A stretch of 64,000 nt of DNA from Kryptolebias marmoratus (GCF_001649575.2 NC_051449.1:13578374-13642373), one strand, 5' to 3'. Shown: positions 16,737-27,725, counted from the stretch's first letter. Made by a program: numbers and translations. The notes: generated by a model from the sequence alone, not told the origin.

Positions 16737-17300
16737 ATCAGACCTCCTGTTGCCTGGATGCTGCTGCAACCGATCATCCCAATCAGCAAAGCTCCACCTA
16801 CAATAACATCAGCATTCATGCTGCATCGCCGCTTTGAAGCTGAGGAAAATATGAAATCCAAGAGTCAAAGAGCAGGGATTTAAAGGACTCTGAAGGGGTG
16901 GATTTAAACAGAGTGAAATATATCCCTACATGGGAAAAGTAAATGGTATATTTTGCACCTCAGCTCATCCAGTTGTTTTACAGAGAAATCCTGAGATGCA
17001 TATTTTGTTATTTTGCAACTAAAGCAGGCAAAATCTGTTATCTGTTGTCTGTAATCTGACAGCATTGCATCAAAGAGTGAAGATGAAAATAAGAAAAATT
17101 AAGCGATTACAGAAGTCAGATGAAGGGCATTCTTATGAGCTGGCTCCAATGTTAACAATGATGCACTGCAACATTAATCTGACTCTAAAAGCTGTTCTCT
17201 CCGAGATAATTAACATTTACGAAAAGGCTAATCATCACTCAATGCTGAAAACAAAAGGTTTGTGTGCATTTCTCTGACTGTTAGCAAAATATCTGATAAA
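15061..17300. other. Intergenic spacer upstream of cirbp
   Basis: No confident gene. It contains a TATATAAAA motif on the minus strand near 15417, weak coding-like fragments on the minus strand at 16115-16861 and a long TG microsatellite. The open frame at 15251-15637 has no recognisable domain and no splice or codon support. Confidence 0.45.
16687..16734. repeat. (TG)24 microsatellite
   Basis: Twenty-four perfect TG dinucleotides are visible directly in the sequence. Both strands give spurious open frames (CVCVCV or HTHTHT). Confidence 0.98.
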
Positions 17301-17309
17301 CCATTGGAC

Positions 17310-17530
17310 ATATTTTAATGAACCTCTCAGAAATAGATCATTGGGAGTTCATCTAGAGCTGATTAACCTTTTGGAGCAAAAAAACATTCAAGATGGCTGC
17401 CACAGCCAGCTGTCCTTTGGGAACAAACAATGACTACGACTCAGCCAGATTTATAGATTGAGCTAATTTTTGGTGTGGTAGTAGCTAAGAGTCATTCACA
17501 ACAAATACTCAGAAAGCTATATCTGGGTAT
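17310..17530 (-). repeat. Dispersed repeat family A, copy 2
   Basis: On the minus strand this runs gactcttagctactaccaca, then ctgagtcgtagtcattg, then agctggctgtggcagcc and atcttgaatg, then aaaggttaatcagctcta. These are the same blocks in the same order as in copy 6 (24295-24685). Confidence 0.65.
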
Positions 17531-18704
17531 CTTTAGAAAAGACAAATAAAAAAATCATTTTTGGGAGAAACTAGTGCGTCACCAGCAACCTGAAGATACA
17601 TAGTGTACATTACCTACTTTTATGTTGCACATGTTTTCTACAAACTTTGTATTTCTGTAAAATTCTGGTGCGACAATATTACTCAGCTGTGTTTTTTATC
17701 AATGTGCAGTTATTAGTGAAAGGAAACCCACCTCTAGCTAGTATATTTTAAGTAAAATAAATCAAGAGAAACCGAAAGTCTCAGATGATCTTTTCTACAT
17801 TGAAACTTCTCTTTATTCTATGAAGCTGTGTTTAAACTAGGATTCAGGCTTGGTTATAGCAGGAACTCTCTCTGCTGGAGAAACACACAGAGCTGGAAAT
17901 GTAGGTTATAATGCAGAACAGCGTGGAAATCCCTTTTTTTAGGCAACACACTAAGAATAGTAGAGGCTCCTTGTTGTGCGTATATTAAAACCACATGTAT
18001 CCGAATCTGTCAACAATACTGAGACGCAAGTGAGAAGCAACACAAAGGAGAAAAGATGTTTATGAAATGAAAGAACAGGGATTATTCATTTGATCTGTGA
18101 ACATGTCTCACAAACAGCTTGAGCTTTTTAATAGTTTCCGTTTATTCTTTGCACCCTCAGTCTCTTTATTTTCTTCCCAGAAAAGCGCCTTTTATTTATT
18201 TATTTTTTTGCGTTGGCAACACACACATTTTTTAATATTTCTGTACAGCAGAATTAGATTCTAAAAAATACATTCTGTTCAGGGAAACTCCTGCTACATT
18301 CAAGATAAACACAGTTAAGGTAACACGGAGGAAACACGACAACATGTATCCGTTTAACGTAGAGGCGGTAAAAGTTACAGGAGCCGTTATGTGCTGAACA
18401 TCTGAACCGAAACACAAGAAGCCTTTATGAATCTGTTGAACACAACGCCACAAAATCGTTTGTCGAAGAAACAAACCAGCCATTTCGGACTGTAATAAAG
18501 ACAACAGAAGTCTGTTTTTCAGTGAGACAGAAAACCTACCGGCTCTTTCTGCGACCGGTCCTCACTTAAACATGTAACCATCACATCAGGCTGAAGCAGC
18601 TTTCTAACCCACAGATACAGAAGAAGGAAGAAACAAGCTGGAACTGAACACATTACATCCCTTGAAGGAATGCATATCGCCCGCCGGCTTTCGTGTCAGT
18701 TCTA
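17531..18704. other. Intergenic spacer
   Basis: AT-rich sequence in which I see no gene, RNA or classifiable repeat. Confidence 0.4.
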
Positions 18705-18902
18705 GACTAAAACCATCTCATGTTGAGAAATGACAAAAGTGTAGCTGTTTTGGTCAAACTTCACAAATAACATGTTGATTAGCTGTGGCAGCCGTCTAGA
18801 ACTGAACTGATTTACATCCAAAGGTTACTTTCTGTGAGTTTCATTAACCAGTCCAGTGGTTCATGAGATTTCTTAACAGACAGACAGACACAAACACGGG
18901 CA
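18705..18902 (+). repeat. Dispersed repeat family A, copy 3
   Basis: It contains 'tgacaaaagtgtagctgttt', 'tggtcaaacttcacaa', 'tagctgtggcagccgtct', 'aactgaactgatttacatcc' and 'agtggttcatgagatttctt', and ends in an ACAGACAGACAGACAC tail. The central ctactaccac block is missing. Confidence 0.6.
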
Positions 18903-19282
18903 AGAACATCATTGCCCGACTTTCAGCAGCGGGAGATAAAAATACAGTGTGGTGGCGTAAAGCAGCACTTATCAGCTACAGTTAAAGTGTGTCCATCCAT
19001 CCCCGGGACGGGGACATGTGCATGTCGGGTAGGCAGCCTTTAATAAAACGCAAAGTCTCTGGAAGAACCAAAAAGAAGCCCACATGCTTTCAACTCAAAC
19101 ATTTGAGTCTATATGTAGAAACACTGAAACACAAAGAGCCTTTTTTTTTTTGTCTAATTTGATGCTACAGCGTGGGTCAGAGCTGGAGGACAGACTCAGT
19201 CCAGAGAGACGCAGGACTCTTCCTTTCTTGGGTCTCACAGTGTCTTTCTGTCACAGTGAGTGGACCTGTTTCGTCTCCGGCA

Positions 19283-22200
19283 TTAGGGACAATTGTGGCG
19301 CTGCAGGCTTGGACGAGTGGCTTTATGAAGGTGTGAACACCTCCGCGTCCGCCTGCGGAGACGCCTCTGATGCATCAGCAGCTGGAGACTCTCTAACTTA
19401 CTCTGCAGCGATTTGTTTTCCTCTGAAGATGAAGGCAGCAGTTGTCTCTCGTCTCCTGCAGCAGACAGAAGGAATAACACGTCAGTTTTTGATGTGTTTT
19501 GTTGTGAATTATTACTTTGAATTATTTGTGAATTATTATTTGCTGTGGTATAGACATGAATAAACAGCTTTAATGGGAAGTAAACTCTAATTTTACAATT
19601 TTTTAGATACAAAAAGAAGCCCATGAGTTGTACGCAGGATCAAAAAAACAAAACAACTTACTTAGAACTAGTTAAGACAAATGCTGGAAAAGGTAATGGC
19701 CTAAAGTAACGCCTTTCATTCCAGAGTTTTAGACTAAGATCATCTTGTGTTGAAAATTGATGAAGTTTTAGTCGTTTTGGTCAAACCTTATAAATAAAAT
19801 TGCACACGATCGCATGAAATGCTGAGATGTCACATTCAGAGTACGTGTTGTACTCTCAGCTACTACCACGTCGAAGTTTAGCTCAGTATTTGTAAAAATG
19901 ACTGAGTTTGAATCACCTTTGTGTTGGCTAATGTCAACTGGAAAGTAGCGACCATCTTGAACTGAATTAACTCGGGGAGATACGTGCAGTGATTACGTTC
20001 AAAACATTTCATTAAAATCCATCCAGTGGTTCATGAGATCTTTTGCTAACAGACAGAGTCGACTTCAACAGTTAACGCTAAAGTTTAAAGCAAAGAAATA
20101 AGTAGCTTTTGGAATATGTGATGATTATGATTCCCAGCTAAAACCACATCAAACTCGATATCTGTCAAATTGACAGGAGTTTAGTCCGTTTTGTGTTTTC
20201 TTAGGTCAGTTGGCTGTGGTGGCCATCTTGAAATGGGTTGGCTCCAAAAGTTAATCAGTTGTAGAGGTATGTGCAAAAATTACTTTTGGAAAGTTCCAAT
20301 AAAATCCATGCAGTGGTTCATGAGATATTTATGACAGAGTTGGCTCCAGAAAGTCAAAGCGGTAGACAATAATAATTAAACTTCAATTTATGAATCCTGA
20401 ATAGATTCCAAGTACACACTTTCTCATTCCCTGTTCGAAGGTTTTTACCCCTGAGTGCCGTCCTCTGGGTCCGTGGTGCTCTGCTTCTTGCCCTGCAGGG
20501 CTCCTTTGCTGTGGGATGGCTGACGGGAAGGTTTGAGGTAGTACTGCGATGAAGAGGAGGAGGAGTTGGAGCCTCCTGGTGGTGGTAGGCAGCTCTGAGG
20601 AGGTCGTTCAGGATTTGGAGAATGATGGCAACGCCTCGGCGGGGGTGGCCGACGTGGCTCTGACTGCAAGGGGCCAGGGTCCCTGATAGGAGACGAAGAA
20701 GATGCTCAAAGCAACCTTCATTCAGTTCTCTTCTAAGACACTGTGTATAAAAAGCTGCACCAACAGAGTCTGTTTATTTATCTTAATCAGATTACTGCAA
20801 AAATATATATTAAAAAAAGTCACATAATTTACCAGAAAATGTCCCAGAGAAGACACCCGGAGAGTGGCTCACAAAACTTTCGATGACTGCTCCCGGCTGC
20901 TTGGACAGATGTGCGTTAACATCAGCCTGCAACACAATAAAGCATCCACGCTGAAGAACGATGGGGATCATATGAGCTCTGATCTGTTAACAGTACTGAC
21001 TGAGTCTGACCTCTGCCACGGTGGAAGCAGCTGCTGGGCTCAGGGGGTCCGTGATGGAGCCGGTGGCTGGACAGATCGGCTGCAGCGGAAAGGCAAGATG
21101 TGGAAAAGGAGGTGCGTGGTCAGAGGGCGAACGAAGCAGAGACGAGGGACAGCTCGCAGGAGGGACGCTTTTGGGCGAGTTAAAGGAAGTCCTGGGTCTG
21201 TGTGAGCTGCAGTGGGGGGAGAGGGGCGACGGAGAGGAAGCCTGCGGGGTAAAAACACCCGAGGAGGAAGAATCAGGGCTGTCGGATGTCGGCTCACAGC
21301 TGCTCTGAGCTTCAGAGTCCCCGTCCTCCTGCAGCTTCTTCGTGTCCTGTGACAGCTGGAGCTGCACGCACATGGTGTGGGCACCGGTTCCAACGCTGAG
21401 GGTCAGAGGTGAGCGGCCCGACAGGAAGTCATCAATCTGCAAGACCGTCAGGGAGAAAAAGCACATGAGAGTTTGAACAACTCTTTAGATGTCAGCCGTA
21501 GTCAGTTTGGTGGCTGGGGGTGGGAGCAGAGGAGCAGCTGGTGTCAGAGACAGACTGGTTTAGTAAAAGAGAACAGAATGTAAACAGATTAGATTAGATT
21601 AGGTTGTTGTGTTTCCTAGGACTGACTTTGTTGAATACTCTGACAGGAATATTAATGGATGCCAATCTTAAAACAATAGTTCAGATTATTTGAGGTGGGG
21701 TTCCGTGGAAAGCTTATGAACAACTAATATGTTACCTCTTGTAGATAGCTCTTTGAACAGCCTCAGTTTGGAGGAACAGAGTTGAATTTTGACAGGATTG
21801 GCGAGCTAAGAGCCATCTTTAAACGACTCCAGTCTAACATATTTTATATCGGCTCAGGTGAACACTATTTTCTGAACATTTACGTTGCCATCAGTTTCAC
21901 ATTACATCCTGTTTTTACATATAATTCTTTGGTTGTTTGCTAACTTCAGCAGCAGCAGCAACTAGCTGTAGCACTCCCGGTGCAGCACTTACAGCAGGAT
22001 TATCATAATATTTCTGACGGAGTACTGCAAAACTGATGGCATTGTCCACGTTTATTAAATATCATTTCCGAGAACCAAAATGAATATTTAAGACAGAATA
22101 AAGATGGGAGAATCCATTTTAGCCTTGGCCCCACTCAGTTTATCAGCCTGTTCAAAATTAAACTCTATTTTTCCAAACCGAGGCTGTCTAAAGAACTATC

Positions 22201-23517
22201 TATGACAGGTAAGATATGTATTGTTCATAAGCTTTCTAAACAATAAATAATAACAACTGGAGATATGCATTTTCTGCAAAAATGCATTGTGAATGCTGAT
22301 GGATGAGTGAAACTGAGTTGGTAAAACTAAAAAAGCAGAACACTAGCTAAAAGCAAAAAGTAGCAAAAAGCTAGTTAAAGTTAAAAGCAGCATCAGAGGA
22401 CAAAAATAGAACCTGAAGCAGGTTTCACACAGTGTTTCTGAAAGAAGAGACCTTAACGGGTTTATAAGAAGAAAATATTTATGAATAAAGTAAAAAACAA
22501 TAAAGTCAGAAAAAGAAAAGTCATAGCGGCCAGATTGTCCTGAATGTTTTGATTTATGAACGGCTAAAATAGCACAAAGTGTGCAGCTATAATTCATGCA
22601 TTCACACTAAATTAACATTAACATTTGCTGTTAGGTGTTGCCGATACCTTACATAATATTTTGCAAAAAGGTTGGGTTTTTTTTTTCAGACGTAACAGAA
22701 ATATGTGGGGCTTTTTCTCTCCTGACTGAATTACCCCCCCACCCCCAGTCACCATCCAGGCTGATTGTAAAATAATACCCAGGCAAACGCGGTTCTGCCA
22801 TGAGCTGAAAATATTTTTTCTAAAATAAAATTAAGAATTTGAAATGAATACCCAAACAATGCCCTGAGCTCTGTTATGGTTTTATTTACAGAAATGAATG
22901 TCCTCACTTTGTTCTGTTTTTAAGAAATTTCCTCTCACTTTCAGGGGATTAAAGGAACCTCTTACCTGGATTTCTGTTAAACCTTCCAGCATGTCCATCA
23001 CCTTTCTCTCCTTGTCACTCGAGCACTGTAGCAGAACAGAAATAAAAGAACTTTAATTATTACCTAATTACTGGTTGCATTTCATTTCTCCTGGTGAGTA
23101 CAGGATGTGCAGTAACTCACCACCAAACCTGTCTCGATGGCTGGAACCAGAGTCAGTTTGCTGCCATCTCTGACACCCTGCTCCAGCAGTCTCCCTGCAG
23201 TCAGGAGCCTGTCATTTAGAATTCAATTCAACCTAATTAGTTCAATCTAATTTCCTCCACGAAATAAGACCAGATGCAGAGTATGATGTAACTCACCTGT
23301 CTTTGTGTACCAGGACCATCCTGTCTGTTTGCAGGCTGAGTTTTTGGGAGATCCGTGTCCTCAGGCTGTCCACGGTCTCTCCTCGGGGGACAGAGAGCTC
23401 CACCGGGCCACCCGTGGTGGAAGTGATAGACAGACTCATGAAGGGCTGACCGGTGCAGGGTCCAGCCTCTCCTGCAGACTGTGGAGGAGGGAAACCACAG
23501 AAACCCTTCTGCTCCAT
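19283..23517 (-). CDS. midn: Midnolin (ubiquitin-like protein of the proteasome shuttle type)
   Basis: In mammals midnolin is a nuclear protein that carries immediate-early transcription factors to the proteasome without ubiquitination. Seven exons in transcript order: 23517-23297, 23208-23121, 23025-22966, 21436-21011, 20926-20833, 20682-20449 and 19455-19283. They total 1296 nt, or 431 residues (human 468). The ubiquitin-like domain spans about residues 27-103 ([29 protein letters not shown]). The 426-nt exon opens with [12 protein letters not shown] and the 94-nt exon gives [20 protein letters not shown]; these are the two parts of the substrate-catching region. [14 protein letters not shown] follows. 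A basic helix, [20 protein letters not shown] (about 390-413), corresponds to the proteasome-binding C-terminal helix. The tail after it is short and unlike the human one. Phases agree at all joins. Confidence 0.93.
19715..20060 (+). repeat. Dispersed repeat family A, copy 4
   Basis: Nearly full-length. It starts with 'ttccagagttttagactaag', then 'gtcgttttggtcaaacctta', 'actctcagctactaccacg', 'cgaccatcttgaact' and 'catccagtggttcatgagat', and ends 'cttttgctaacagacaga'. It lies in the last intron of midn. Confidence 0.7.
20110..20340 (+). repeat. Dispersed repeat family A, copy 5
   Basis: It contains 'agctaaaaccacatcaaact', 'gtggccatcttgaaatggg', 'ctccaaaagttaatcagttg' and 'cagtggttcatgagatattt'. 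It directly follows copy 4 in the same orientation, within the last intron of midn. Confidence 0.65.
21570..22210. repeat. Possible interspersed repeat in midn intron
   Basis: The segment includes 'gttcagattatttgaggtgg', 'tctttgaacagcctcagttt' and 'gagccatctttaaacgac', which look like a known moderately repeated fish sequence rather than intron-specific DNA. The boundaries and family are guesses. No second copy is visible in this window. Confidence 0.3.
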
Positions 23518-23694
23518 TCAGAATCCCTGATTAGTAAATGTTTTAAATCAGATTCAGATAGAAGTGTTTCCCTTTTTTTTTTTTAAATATATATATATAT
23601 TTTCATTCTTCTTCCCTTTTACATCCTCTAAACTCAGTCACAGCGTGGCAGCTGCTGCTCTTTCTCAGGATGACAGAAAAAGCTCTACTCCAAG

Positions 23695-23800
23695 CTAAAA
23701 ATATACACCAGCCCCACCAGAAAACAAGCCCCGCCTCCTGAGGCGCGCGGCCAATCGGCGAGAGCCACAAGACCGAGAAGCCCGGATCGTCCAATCAGAG
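23695..23800 (-). promoter_or_regulatory. midn: Candidate midn core promoter (CCAAT boxes, GC box, TATA-like)
   Basis: Read toward midn, two CCAAT elements (plus coordinates 23791-23795 and 23751-23755, inverted relative to the gene) are followed by a GC box (CCCCGCC on the plus strand, 23729-23735) and a TATATTTTTA (minus strand, 23695-23704). They lie about 180-280 bp upstream of the start codon. This order and spacing fit a transcription start near 23670. Confidence 0.5.
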
Positions 23801-23829
23801 GGCTTCGTCTCCACCCTGGCATGTTGTGT

Positions 23830-26460
23830 CCTCCCCATTCACAAGTGATGCAAACCATATAGCACAAGATTTGTACAGGATGTTGCAACGCCAAAATATT
23901 TTTCTTACTGGTACACAAAAATGTGTTGTTAAATGTCTGGGAGGATTTTAAAGAGAGATCACATTATTTGTATTTTAAACCTTGAGTTCATACTGAATAC
24001 ACTGAAATCAATCTTATCTTTACTTTTAACCAGTAAGTATCAGCAAATATTTCTTTCTTTGTTTTCATACGATCTTAAAGATTTTACGTTGCAGATGTAC
24101 ATTTTATTCTTAAAATTTTATCTCATCTTTTTTTATCCCATTTTTCACAGATTTTTGTCATTCCGAAAAGCTAATTAATGCTATTTCAAGCTTTTAAAAC
24201 ACGTAGAAGCTTGTTTTTCTTCGTAGGAACTTGCATTACTACATTTTGGGTCATATTTTGGCAGAAACATTGACATTTAAAGGGTCTTGAAGGAATGTAG
24301 TCACCTGCTGCCTTTCATGCCAGAGTTTTAAACACAAAGCACCTTTTGGTGACAAAGGATAAAGTTATAGTCGTTTCGGTCAAACCTTGAAAACAAAGGT
24401 ATGTGCAACTTCATGTGAGATCTCATGAGATCTGTTAGCGCTCAGAGTATGTGTTGAGGATGACTCTCAGCTACTACCACACCAAAGTTTAGCTCAAAGG
24501 CTATTAAATTGGCTGAGTTATAGTCATTTATGTGTTCTCTAAAGTTGTTTAGCTGTGGTGGCCATCTTGAATGGCATTGTCTCCAAAAGTTAATCAGCTG
24601 TAGATGTTCATCCAATGATTGCTTTGAGAGAGTTTTGTGAAAATCCGTCCACTCGTTCATGAGATATTTTGCTAAAAGACAGACAAAACAAGCAAAAACA
24701 CAACCGCCCTTTCACCTTTGGCAGCAGGTAACAATTACACAAAGATGTAGTTATAATATAATTTTGTTCGGTGGTTTTATGTTTCAGTTGTGTTGTCAGT
24801 GTTCAGTGCCACTCCCTGTGGGATCCATTTCTACAAAATGTTTGCTTTTAAACAAAGAGTCTCTCAGGTGACTGATGCAGCTGGGTGTGAGCATCACTGC
24901 GAACCTTTCAGGTATTGAGGGAATGCAAAGCTTATTTTCAGATGATAATCAGGTTGTTCTGCAGACATCTAACAGATGGTTTGATGTTTGCAGCGGCATC
25001 GTTATGTCAGATAAGAAGTTCCTCCTGCAGGTGGTCCACAGAGGAGGGAGCAGCTGGGGGTAAAACGTGATGGAGTCTGCACCAACACTGCCTGGGTTCT
25101 CTTATCAGCAGCTTTTAGGTTCCTCTGCACGTCTGTTTGACTCTTTTAGTCTCTGTTTCCCGTGTTTAGATCCTTCAGCAGAAACTGATTGCACACGATA
25201 ACCCAAACAGAAAAAAACAACAACAACAATCCCACATTTCATTAAGGCACTCCCCCCTCCCCTTTCCATGACGCGTTAACCTCTGTGACCCTGTGATATT
25301 TTCCTAAAGACCCCGTCTCGTCTGAGTTTTTCCTGCCTCCCTTTCTGTCGCCCCCCCAGGCTTTTTTTCTCTGAGGTGGGAGAGGCCTCTGCTTTGCATT
25401 CTTCGAGCTTTGGCGAGAACAATTCCACAGGATGTCCTGCTCTTCAGAGCACGCACAGACGCAGCTCTGACGTCAAGTGTGGCCAGCACACACTCTTAAA
25501 CACACACACACACACAAAGCTCATGCTCTCCGTCAGACCCCCACCCCCACCCCTGTACACACTGTCTCTCTCCAGGCATTGTTTCTCAGAAGTTTCAGTC
25601 TCTTAAATCTGCTGGAATATTGGATTTGTTCTGAATATTTCATCTTGTTGCTCCTCTGTGATCTCAGATGTATTATTTTATCCTGATTCGGATGAAGATA
25701 CACTCAGTACCACAGCTTTGAGCTCTAAAAGGATTTTATAGCAGTTATCTTGTCCATTGTTCTGTTTGCACAAAGCACCAGTCAGCGCCGAACCACAACA
25801 CGAAAAACGCCTTTTGTCCACATTTGGTTGGGCGTTTTGGCAAATCAGCGTTTGGCAAGAAAAACAGGAAATGCAGAGTTAAAATGAAACCAAATAAATA
25901 AACAAACCCAGAACCAGTTGTCCATTTCTCAAACGAACTGAACTCGTTTCCAAACAAAAACTGTAATTCCTCCTACATAAACTAGGCGACACAATCCATG
26001 ACTGTTTGTTAATAAAATAGTTTCAAGGTGAAGAGATCAAATCTGCACAATAATCACACGTGTGATTGTTGTGGGAAAAGCGTGCAATGATGAAATTCTT
26101 GCAGAACAAAGGACGGTGTAGACAGAGGAGGAGGAATAAAGTTTGAAGGATTAAAACTGATTCAGAGACTCCTGGAGGTTTTGGTGACTCGGCTGAGAAA
26201 GTTTAGTTTAGTCCTTCTGACTGATGCTGGGACAGTATTGTTGTCTGACAGAAAACTAGTTGTGTCAGTATGATCTTCGTCAGGTCAGATTTCACCATGA
26301 AAACAGGAAAATAAAACCAGTTTGGAACAAATCCAAATGAAAACAAAGCTCAGAATAAATGCCGTTTCTTGCAGATTATTATCTTCAGGAGATCTGCAGT
26401 GATTTAGGTCATATAAGATCAGAGAAAAACAACATAATCCTATAATTTAATATACTTTTA
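23830..26460. other. Intergenic spacer between divergent midn and cbarp, first part
   Basis: No exon found. It holds repeat family A copy 6, a perfect CRE palindrome (TGACGTCA, 25468-25475) and a short CA run at 25499-25516. Human ATP5F1D lies at the equivalent place, but I see none of its coding sequence here. Confidence 0.5.
24295..24685 (+). repeat. Dispersed repeat family A, copy 6 (best full-length copy)
   Basis: About 390 bp. It starts 'ctgctgcctttcatgccaga', then 'gttatagtcgtttcggtcaa', 'gactctcagctactaccaca', 'gtggtggccatcttgaatg', 'ctccaaaagttaatcagctg' and 'cgttcatgagatattttgct', and ends 'aaaagacagac'. I see no terminal inverted repeat, A-box/B-box pair or coding potential. Confidence 0.7.
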
Positions 26461-26469
26461 CTTCAAAAC

Positions 26470-27066
26470 AGATTAAAGCCTGCCTCTCTGATGGTATGGG
26501 GGTGCATTAGTGCCTCTGGCATGGGCAGCTTATACATATGAAAAGACACCACCAATGCAGAAAATATATATAGATTTTAGAACAACATATGCTTCCATTT
26601 AGACAACAGTTTGTATTTTGGGAAGACTTTGCATATCAGCAAGATGATGCTAAATCACAGACTGCATCCATTACAGCAAGGCTTCGTAGTAAAAGAGTCG
26701 ACCCAGAACTGTCGAACAGCTAGAATCCTCCATCAGACCAGAATGGGACAACATTCCCTCCAAAACCTCCAGTTGCTGCTCTCCTGAGTTTACAGATGTT
26801 TACAAACTGATGTTAAAGGAAGAGGGGATGTTTCAGAGTGAAAAACATGGACCTGGAAGAAGTTTTTTTGAGTTGTCCTGCTGCTATCAAATTCAAATTT
26901 ACTTTGTTTTTTTCCCCCTAAAAGTGGTACAGTTTCTTAGTTTAAACATTTGGTATGTTTACTATGTTTTATTCTGAATAAAATATGGGTTTACGAGATT
27001 TACAAATCATTGCATTCTGTTTTTATTTACATTTTACACAAGGTTCCAACTTTTTCAGAATTGGGC
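26470..27066 (+). mobile_element. Decayed Tc1/mariner-type DNA transposon
   Basis: It contains the phrase 'ctgatggtatgggggtgcat', with translation GWGCISASGMGSLY. The later phrases are 'atcagcaagatgatgctaaa', 'gcttcgtagtaaaagagtcg' and 'agaatgggacaacattccct'. Together these match the C-terminal half of a widespread fish transposase. The end carries 'tgcattctgtttttatttac', then 'attttacacaaggttccaac', then 'tttttcagaattggg', the typical terminal repeat. Stops and gaps show it is inactive. The 5' half is missing. Confidence 0.7.
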
Positions 27067-27240
27067 TTGTTTAAAAAACATTAAGTCAAGAACTGGATGA
27101 AAGCTGTGTGTTTGTTTCGTGTGAATTTGAATTAATTTAAGTTTTTCATTTTGTTGAATTAGAGTGAAATAATAACGGGATTGATTTAACGTGATTTTCA
27201 TCCTCCACCTCTGCAAGTTGGGAGAAACGGTGAAGCGATG

Positions 27241-27254
27241 CCGCCACCTGGTGG
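27241..27254 (-). promoter_or_regulatory. CTCF-like motif between midn and cbarp
   Basis: On the minus strand the sequence is CCACCAGGTGGCGG, which fits the core consensus CCASYAGRKGGCRS at every position. It lies about 430 bp upstream of the likely cbarp transcription start. Occupancy is unknown. Confidence 0.45.
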
Positions 27255-27495
27255 TGAGAGCTGAGCCTGCACCCAGTTTTCCCGCAGCCGTCCGTCCGTC
27301 TGTCTGCATGTTGTCTCAGAGGCAGACTCCAGCTCAGCAGGCTGGACTTTTCATGAAACATTCATTTGATCAAACTGTGTGTTTGTTTTCTCTCCTCTCA
27401 CTGCTGAATGACACCGAGCCGCCCTCCTGAGAGCAGCCGCCATTCATGAGCCGCGGCTGTGAATGAGGACCGCGCTTCTCTCCTCCAGCTCCCGC

Positions 27496-27570
27496 ATCAT
27501 CATCCTCATCATCATCATCACCACCACCATCATCATCATGACAGCCTCAGCCACCACCACCACCGTCGTC
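27496..27570. repeat. (CAT)n/(CAC)n microsatellite upstream of cbarp
   Basis: An imperfect run of CAT and CAC triplets is directly visible. It gives spurious His-rich and Ile-rich open frames. Confidence 0.9.
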
Positions 27571-27610
27571 GGAGCTTGGTCACGTGGTGCGCCAGGAGCG
27601 GGCGGTGGGC

Positions 27611-27725
27611 GTGTCCAATCGCGTGTGCTTTCATTCATAACTCCGGTCTTTATTTAAAGCCCAAATTAAAGCATGCGGACGGGGCCGGCTGCCCGCGGAG
27701 CGCTTCACACGGAGTCTACGACGGG
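27611..27725 (+). promoter_or_regulatory. cbarp: Candidate cbarp promoter and noncoding first exon
   Basis: CCAAT at 27615-27619 and TATTTAAA at 27651-27658 are followed by a CpG-rich stretch. It ends in a canonical donor (GGG|GTGAGT, exon end 27725). This fits a short noncoding exon of about 45 nt spliced to the coding exon at 31266. No other plus-strand gene starts nearby. Confidence 0.5.

Noticed and set aside
16599..16883. Plus-strand open frame containing CVCVCV repeats
   Set aside because: It is a by-product of the (TG)24 microsatellite.
20445..20669. Minus-strand open frame rich in Pro and Ser over a midn exon
   Set aside because: It is in the wrong frame. The frame giving [14 protein letters not shown] matches midnolin and joins its neighbours in phase.
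23518..27680. Search for atp5f1d coding exons
   Set aside because: No segment on either strand resembles the ATP synthase delta subunit. The interval holds repeats and promoter elements only.
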